64,000 bases of DNA from Pycnopodia helianthoides. Taxonomy: Eukaryota > Echinodermata > Asteroidea > Forcipulatida > Asteriidae. Of the stretch, positions 56,801 to 64,000 are shown piece by piece; within the stretch, counting starts at the first letter, position 1; each line of letters begins with the position of its first letter. The stretch lies in the NCBI GenBank assembly GCA_032158295.1, contig CM063243.1, forward strand, positions 62,001-126,000. The letters are read 5' to 3'. A program made the translations under genes and the position numbers. The notes under the pieces are model-generated. The model had not been told where the DNA came from and did no database searches. It was given only the letters and a program-made list of their open reading frames with translations.

Positions 56801-59800
56801 GTGAGGAGGAAATGATTGCAAATAAATAGTTTTAGTATTAAAATAAGATTTTTGTCTGGTAATTTAAACTTGCATAGCAAACCTGTTTTTCCATAGGACG
56901 GCTTTATTCCATCCGTTTGATTGAGCTCCAGTTAGTCACAACTTTCTTATTCATTTCAAATAAGGGAGTTGGTAAATAACAATTATTCGCTTAAATAAGA
57001 GCCATCATATCTTAATGATTGAAAGACAAAACACACTAACCTACACTTTAAACAATGGTTGTCACTTTTTTTTAAATTCAAAAAGATTTAAACTTTATTT
57101 TGCCCTTTCACCAATGTGTGTAAAGCACTGTATAGTCGGTACTTTCCCGAGTTCTGTGTAAAAAAAACTCCACAGGCATAATACTTGGGTGGGATTCGAA
57201 CCCACGACCTTTGCCATTCTAGATCAGATGTCTGACCATCTAGACCTCCGAGATTTCCCGGTAGCTAGAGGCAGTTTGAATCCTACATCTTAGCAGTGGG
57301 TACCGAAACCATTCAAATAGATGTTTTAACATCAACATTCTTTACCCCGACGCAAATTGCGTCGGGGGTAAAGAATGTTATTTGGTTTTATGCAAATGAG
57401 CTTGAGCCTCCAGTTCCCTTGGGTGATCTTAACACTTCCAGTACATGTATAATTGGCCAGCATTCAGGATCACTATTAGCACGATGAAGTCAATAAATTG
57501 TGGCATTTTTGTTGTTTTTTTTATCTGTGAACTACGAAACGCCAAACTTTCATAGCCATGCACGTGAACAACAGTGATTTTGGCGACGTGTCTTCAAATT
57601 AGCACAAAAACACTATTCTTGTGATTTTCTAAAAAATATTTGTTTTCATCATGTATGGTTGAAGAGGTTTACTTCTATTCTATTATTTTTTTTAAACAAT
57701 AAGTTAGGTTAAAGGAACATTACAGAATTGGTAACTGTAAAATATACTTTTGATCACAGATTTACATAAAACTTACACGGTCTAATGATGATGATAGTAG
57801 AAACATCCCTTGAAATACTTCTGTCTGAAATGCCATATTTGATGAGAAATGAATAAACTAATTTTCCGATTGGAGTTTATCGCTCAGTGAGCGTTTTATT
57901 CATTGCGTTGATACCTCATGCAAATGTGTAATCGGTTTTTCACTATTTTCTCGTGACCCAGATGGCCGATCGATCTCAAACTTCTACAGGTTTGTCAGTT
58001 TATGTATATGTGGATTACATAAAGTGCTTACACTGCCAGCAACTGTTTTGTTAGCAAAAACCAATTCTGTAAGGTTACTTTAAACTTCCTGTCAAAAGTG
58101 CGGTTACTTCTTTTCATACTCTGTAAAGACCTATTTCTATTTCCAAGGTAGTTTCAATTCAAGTGTCTCGATATTCACATGATATTAATCCAGCTCTTTG
58201 GAGTTCGATCAATCATGCTCAGTCTTTATGTTACGATCACTGAAACATTTATTACTTCATAGTTTCTTTATTCTACATTAATAGTTCAACTCTCGAGGTG
58301 CAATTATACGGCAACAAGTTGAAGTTATTGGTGTTTTCCAGAGGCACACACATTATAGAACATGCAATATTAAAAAGTTCCTCATCAGAGTTTAGTAAAT
58401 GCATTTGATGGCAATACTTCAACCAATATGTGTGAAATCCACTTTTAGTTATTATACTGGGAATGATATGCAACATTTTCTTAAGTTCATTAGCATTGTG
58501 TAATGAACCAAATTACAGGCATATCTTATTTATTTTATGTATTCGTGTATTTATTGATTTCATACAGCATCCACAGCGCAAGCGCCAAAAGTGGATGGAT
58601 AAAATTTTTAGTAATAAAATTTCACAAAAACAAGGACAAAATGTATATAATATACACAACAAAAGCATATCATGTATTACAATGGACGAGAAAAAGCAGT
58701 CTCACTCTGGGTACGACCGTTCTATACATGACATTAGACCCACATTAAAGGGAAGCGGTGAGCCTCAGTAAAGCACGTCTGATAGTTGATTTAAAGGAAC
58801 ATTACAGAATTGGTTTTTGCTAACAAAACAGTTGCTGGCAGTGTAAGCACTTTATGTAATCCACCATATACATAAACTGACAAACCTGTGGAAGTTTGAG
58901 ATCGATCGGCCTTCTGGGTCACGAGAAAATAGTGAAAAACCGATTACACATTTGCATGAAATCATATAGATTCAACAAATGAATAAAACGCTCACTGAGC
59001 GATAAACTCCAATCGGTAAATTAGTTTATTCTTTTCTCATCAAATATGGCATTTCAGACAGAAATATATCAAGGGATGCTTTCTACTATCATCATCATTA
59101 GACTGTCTAAGTTTATGTAAATCTGTGACCAAAAAGTTTATTTTACAAGTTTTTTTCTTACCAATTCTGTAATGCTCCTTCAAAACTCAACAGTTTTTAA
59201 AGTTTCTGCAAAACAGTCTTCATATACCTTGGCACATGACATCAAACCAAGCACCTCTGTTTGATAAGGCCATATTCAACATGTGGCTACTTTTTTTGCT
59301 TCGTAAAGAAATGTAAATCTTACTCAAACAGTTCACCAGCCTTTTAAGATCCAAGTAATTTAATAACTCCGATTAAGTCGCACTTATCACACATTTAGAA
59401 GTTTCAAGATTAAATGCCTTTATAAATTGTAATCTTTAAAGTAAACTTGAAGTGAGTTCAATTTCAAAGTTGTGAGACTGGTTGTGCCTTTAGACGCAGT
59501 ATTGTATGCCCTAGGTATAAAGAGTGTTGGAAACAATACGAGTGAATAAACAAAGTGAGAACTGACCCAGAGAACCACCCCAGGCTAACCAGAACGATAT
59601 AAAAGGGTCCCTAAACCTTAATGAAAATTATCACAGTACTCTGGAGCATAATGTAATATCTTTGTCTGTCTGGCCGGTGACCTACTTTAATCGCAAATGA
59701 AAACATTCAGCCGGCTATCTTGTTCCAGCATCGAGTTTCTCTGGCACCCCAACCTTGTAATTTGTAGGCCTGCTGTTCCATCAGGGCTCTGTTTTATTAT

Positions 59801-62800
59801 ATGCCTTTCTTAAAAAAATATATTTACGAAATTATTGATGTATCATTCTGATTTGGGGTATACAATGTACGTTGATTTATTCAAAGCATGATTTCTTTAT
59901 AAGTATCCTTCTCAAACAACATTTTATTGGTTTCAAGCTAAAAAAATTGACCGATTTTAATATCATATCGGTACCAATCCTCCAGAGCAATGTTTTCGTC
60001 TCAACTGTCAAGGTCGCCCAAGGAGGAGCCCAAATCACAATTGCTAATTTCGATTGCCACAATCAAAAACAAACACGCAACTTGTACACAAACTTCAGGT
60101 ATACCATTTGGTAGGGTACACCCTCAAAAATCCCCGTTAAACGGACACTACAGAATTGGTAAGAAAAAAACTTGTAAAATATACTTTTTGATCACAGATT
60201 TACATAAAACTTACACGGTCTAATGATGATGATAGTAGAAAACATCCCTTGAAATATTTCTGTCTGAAATGCCATATTTGATGAGAAACGAATAAACTAA
60301 TTTTCCGATTTGAGTTTATCGCTCAGTGAGCGTTTTATTCATTTGTTGAATCTATATGATTTCATGCAAATGTGTAATCGGTTTTTCACTATTTCCTCGT
60401 GACCCAGATGGCCGATTGATCTCAAACTTCTACAGGTTTGTCAGTTTATGTATATGGTGGATTACATTTAAAGTGCTTACACTGCCAGCAACTGTTTTGT
60501 TAGCAAAAACCAATTCTGTAATGTTCCTTTAAGAATTGCCTCGGATCCCAGTCCCAAGGGGCCTGACCCATTTCTGGGTCAGCCTTCAGCAGGATCTGGA
60601 TTATGTGTCAAAATGACCCAGAATGAGTCAAACTGACGCATGATCAGAGTCAACATATAAACTTTTATTTTTTAAAGGAACATTACATAATTGGTTTTTG
60701 CTAACAAAACAGTTGCCGGCAGTGTAAGCACTTTATGTAATCCACCATATACATAAACTGACAAACCTGTAGAAGTTTGAGATCAATCAGCCATCTGGGT
60801 CACGAGAAAATAGTGAAAAAACGATTACACATTTTACATGAAATCATATAGATTCAACATAAATGAATAAAACGCTCACTGAGCGATAAACTCCAATCGG
60901 AAAATTAGTTTATTCATTTCTCATAAAATATGGCATTTCAGACTGATATATTTAAAGGGATGTTTTCTACTATCATCATCATTAGACCGTGTAAGTTTTA
61001 TGTAAATCTGTGATCAAAAAGTATATTTTACAAGTTTGTTTCTTACCAATTCTGTAATGTTCCTTTAACCACTTAACCATTTTTACCCAGAAATGGGTCA
61101 GCCCCCACGGGACTTGGATCCAGGTCAATTCTGACCCGGGAAATTTTAATCGGATCGAGGATTTCACTAAAACGGTACTACTTGGTTGGCTGAAATCTGC
61201 AAGTTTGTTGGGTTGGGTGTTCAAGGAATATCTTCTTGCAAAACCAACGATGTAATTCACTTTTCATTTCATTTGATGCCGGGGGAAATATTGAATTCGT
61301 TTCCACATGACTTTTTCACCAACTTTTTTATTCCATTTCCTTTCCTACTAATGTAGTAATTTCGTACGAATTGTTTTATTACCAAATTATATTTAGTTTC
61401 ATGAAGCCAAGCCAGCGAGTTTTTTTTGTTTGTTTGTTTTGTAAGTTTTTTTTGTTTTTTTTCCAGTTTTTTTTTCAATTTTTTTTTTTTTTTGGGGGGG
61501 GGGGTTGTGTTGTGTTTTGTTTTGTTTTTTAGTGGGGAGCTTAGATTTTCTTTGTAGTCAACTTTTCACAGACTGTAATGACTTAGGGATTCACCACTTA
61601 CTTATTCAGTCCACTGGTTTTTCTAAAATGGGTTAGACCACGCGGTTTCACCGGTGAAATATGGCCGTAACCTTGGTTTAATTTCAGTCGTCTGTCACAG
61701 TACACACTCAGTATCAAGAATTTGTATTTTTAGGAATACAAATGGTATGATTTAAAGTTAAATACATTGCTGTCTTATTGAGTAGGCCTAACTCAATCAT
61801 TGTTTAACCTTGAATGTTATTACACCCTGATGGGCGTTGATGTGCAAGTATTTGCTGTTCCCTTTCGCGCACGTCCCCGTGCGGTCTTTAGTTCAAATAC
61901 AGTGTATTTCATCAACTACAAAAATAACTTTGACTATCTGCTGACAGGTTATAGTTATCGCTGAATCTACTCAGTTTCCATTCATCATAAGAGTTGACAT
62001 GTCAGTTGCAACTCATTGATTTTTCAAGATTTTAAATCAGGACTGGTAAATGACAAACCATTTTTGTTCACATCTTTAAATCTACTCAGTTTCCATTGAC
62101 ATATGAGTTGACAAGTCGGGAGCGAAGCTGCAACACAGATTGTTCAAGGGAAAAAACCAGACCAGTATGTGGTAATGATGGACAAACTTATAATTCACGC
62201 TGTGAAATCAGGAGGGCAAGGTGTCTTGGAAATTCAGTCCAAATTCAACATAAAGGTGAATGTGAAGGTATGTGCAACCAATTTCAACTATTTTCAAAAC
62301 TCAGAATTGACTACCATTAGGCTATAGATAGATTGGCACATTACCAAGTAAGGCCTGAATAGATCAATTTCAAAAGATCTATTGCATCCGATACTGTTCT
62401 CAAGGGGAAAGGAACCTTTGATTTCATTAATAGTTTTCACAGATTTCATCGATGGTTTTCACAGTTTTCATCAATGGCTTTCACTGATTTTGTAAATGGT
62501 TTTCACTGATTTCATCCATGGATTTCATCAATAGTTTTCACTAATTTCATCGATGGTTTTCACGGTTTTCATCAATGATTTTCACTGATTTCATCTGTTT
62601 CTCCAGATGATTATTTCATTGGTTTTCACTGATTTAAATAATGGTTTCCACTGATGTCATCACTTGTTTCCAATAATTCAATACAAATGTTGAATTAAAA
62701 TGCATCAATACAATATAATTGTCCTTTATGACTCTGAAAGATTATTGGTATCATGGTACTGGTAGAAATATTCACCAATTTAAAAACACTAAATCCCACA

Positions 62801-63984
62801 CAAAACTGTTTAAATTGTATTTTAAAGAACTATCAAAATGCCAAGCTGAACAAGCTGCAAGTCGAATACAAGCTCAAACATCAACAGAAGGAGTGTTTGT
62901 GCCGCAATGTGAAGAAGATGGAAGTTTCTCCAAGATCCAATGTCATCAATCCTTCGGGTATTGCTGGTGTGTAGCGGAGGACGGCAAGCCCATTCCTGGA
63001 TCTTCAGTCAAGCAAGGAGCCAAAGCTAATTCCCCTCTTCCCTCTTGCGATGGTGAATTTGTTCCCCAGCCGAACTTAGGTAATTGACGTCACGTCATAC
63101 TGAACAAGAATTCAGATGCAACCTGTGTATTGTCTATTACATGGTCATTGCATAACCAACAGAGTATGAAATATTGGTAGATAATTATACTTAAAAAAAA
63201 GAATGAATAAAAGTACAAATCCTCCAGAGAAATATTTTCACCAGAAATGTTGTAAAGTCAAAGATATGAGATTTTGACCCCTACCCAAATGACAAAACTT
63301 TATCTTATTTTAATTACAGCAATCAAAATAAGTATTTGTAATATACTAATAAGTAATCCATAAACAGGATCGCCCGACTACTGCAAGCTTCACAAGTTGG
63401 TTGCATGGTACAATGTCAAAACTCTGGTGTTAAATTAATTGTTTCCAGTGTACATGACAACACCGACACTGGATGGTGTTATTACATGTTAACACTACAT
63501 CAGTTACAAATAACACTGTGTCAGTGGTGTTACATTGATATCAGAAAGAATCAATATAACACCAGAGTTTTTTTGTTGATTAAAATTAAAGGCCAGGAAT
63601 GAAATTGCTCTTTCAAAAAACTATTAATGTACGTGTATTAAAAACATCTCTTGGCTCAGTCCAAATGTCTGTTTACATGCTGGCTTACAACAAGGCAAAT
63701 ATTGTACTGTTTTCGCACAGATTTTCCTGTAGTTCTTGGCAAACAATTTCTGTCCAAATTGTAACAATTTCTGTCCAAATTGTAACTGCTCATGGATGAG
63801 ACACCACATGACTATTTTATTATACATGTAGAACATACATTGCCTCTTTTACAAAAGAATAACACCCTAAATAGCTTTAGCTTAGTCTATCTTTAACAGC
63901 TGATATTTTTTAAACTGATGTATATTCCAACTTTTATTGCAGCCACTTTTCTCCCAAATACAGAGCTCCCAACAGAAACCAAAG
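53886..63984 (+). CDS. SMOC: SMOC-like secreted Kazal / thyroglobulin-1 protein, 5' part
   Basis: Four exons are seen: 53886-53966, 62090-62267, 62828-63079 and 63943-63984; the gene continues to the right. Exon 1 encodes a signal peptide (MATARLFVSR, then a hydrophobic stretch ending near QSLAT). Exon 2 holds one Kazal/follistatin-like domain with six cysteines (CNTDC, RPVCGNDGQTYNSRC, GEC). Exon 3 holds a thyroglobulin type-1 repeat (KCQAEQA, FVPQCEEDGSFSKIQC, GYCWCV, PSC). Exon 4 is a 14-codon Thr/Pro-rich linker. Phases agree (0, 1, 1, 1). Kazal directly followed by thyroglobulin-1 is the opening order of SMOC1/2, matricellular calcium-binding proteins that modulate BMP signalling. The SMOC-specific, second thyroglobulin and EF-hand regions would lie beyond the edge, so testican-like proteins are not fully excluded. 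Intron 1 is 8.1 kb. Confidence 0.85.
55413..55806 (+). mobile_element. family-A MITE, copy A9
   Basis: Complete TTAA-bounded copy in SMOC-like intron 1. Confidence 0.85.
56321..57015. repeat. local direct duplication
   Basis: CAGTTAGTCACAACTGTCTT with GGGAGTTGGTAAATAACAA near 56321-56400 recurs near 56930-57015. The two are separated by unrelated sequence. Confidence 0.55.
57065..57390 (-). mobile_element. tRNA-derived SINE, second family, copy 2, with an inverted tail fragment
   Basis: On the - strand: GAGGTCTAGATGGTCAGACA, B-box GGTTCGAATCC, then GAACTCGGGAAAGTACCGAC and GTGCTTTACACACATTGGTG. At 57338-57383 a perfect hairpin of AACATTCTTTACCCCGACGC and its complement looks like two SINE tails joined head to head. 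Confidence 0.7.
57709..58083 (-). mobile_element. family-A MITE, copy A10
   Basis: Reverse copy with small internal deletions. The right end is mutated (GTAAGGTTACTTTAA). Confidence 0.8.
58791..59450 (+). mobile_element. family-A MITE A11 plus 270-bp block, inverted duplicate of 40784-41428
   Basis: 58791-59183 is a family-A copy ending CTGTAATGCTCCTTCAA. The following CAACAGTTTTTAAAGTTTCT through CTTTATAAATTGTAATCTTT matches the block at 40784-41041 in reverse. Confidence 0.75.
60137..60532 (-). mobile_element. family-A MITE, copy A12
   Basis: Reverse copy. Its left end is altered (TTAAACGGACACTACAGAAT), its right end is intact. Confidence 0.85.
60533..61142. repeat. GGGTC-rich repeat split by family-A MITE A13
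   Basis: GACCCATTTCTGGGTCAGCC-type sequence at 60540-60660 resumes at 61078-61142 (AGAAATGGGTCAGCCCCCAC). It is related to the flanks of the tandem repeat at 32060-32610. Confidence 0.6.
60672..61068 (+). mobile_element. family-A MITE, copy A13
   Basis: Complete TTAA-bounded copy inserted in the GGGTC-rich repeat. It is inverted relative to A12, 140 bp away. Confidence 0.85.
62420..62670. repeat. irregular minisatellite, TTTTCACTGATTTCATC units
   Basis: About nine units of 24-28 bp built from GGTTTTCACTGATTTCATCA in SMOC-like intron 2. Confidence 0.8.
63418..63571. mobile_element. small MITE with AAAACTCTGGTGTTA ends
   Basis: Perfect 15-bp inverted ends at 63418-63432 and 63557-63571. The interior repeats GTGTTA/TAACAC motifs (ACACTGGATGGTGTTA, TAACACTGTGTCAGTG). 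It lies in SMOC-like intron 3. Confidence 0.7.
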
Positions 63985-64000
63985 GTACGTAATTGTAATC

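Noticed and set aside
63368..63410. Possible extra SMOC-like exon after the acceptor TAAACAG
   Set aside because: The short frame (GSPDYCKLHK) has no good donor and leads straight into a MITE. Exon 3 joins 63943 in frame without it.

Overview
The window looks like nuclear DNA of a marine deuterostome invertebrate, most likely an echinoderm. The grounds are spliced animal genes with GT-AG introns, very dense short inverted-repeat transposons, and a histone-type 3' stem-loop in the form typical of echinoderm histone genes. The species is not determined, and echinoderm is an inference.

Three multi-exon genes can be read exon by exon. Two are complete paralogues of cytochrome P450 family 46 (cholesterol 24-hydroxylase-like): one on the + strand (8746-24700) and one on the - strand (33304-48140). 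They are convergent, with 3' ends 8.6 kb apart. Both have 13 coding exons with the same intron positions and phases. The third gene starts at 53886 and runs off the right edge. It encodes a secreted Kazal plus thyroglobulin type-1 protein of the SMOC type. At the left edge, an unrecognised reading frame enters the window and ends at 397, apparently inside an inserted SINE-like element. The + CYP46 copy has a one-base frame problem at the exon 10/11 junction that the - copy lacks.

The rest is repeats. The dominant component is a set of TTAA-ended inverted-repeat elements of 330-400 bp. At least five sequence families (called A to E here) share one short internal core and a common terminal pattern. 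Family A alone has 12 near-complete copies in both orientations. Other elements are: TTAA-flanked piggyBac-type elements, one with a remnant of a transposase N-terminus; tRNA-derived SINEs with visible target duplications; two LINE reverse-transcriptase remnants; hAT-like foldbacks; long palindromes; and several minisatellites. An inverted-repeat element in an intron of the - CYP46 gene carries histone-type 3'-end stem-loops at both ends.

Region by region: 1-8745, left gene end, SINE, foldback, LINE remnant and minisatellite; 8746-24700, CYP46 copy 1, with transposons in most large introns; 24701-33303, intergenic, repeat-rich, containing a second copy of the 5' flank of CYP46 copy 1; 33304-48140, CYP46 copy 2; 48141-53885, intergenic; 53886-64000, SMOC-like gene, whose 8.1-kb first intron holds five family-A elements. 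The two P450s would act in the endoplasmic reticulum on sterols. The SMOC-like protein would act in the extracellular matrix. No functional link between them is visible.
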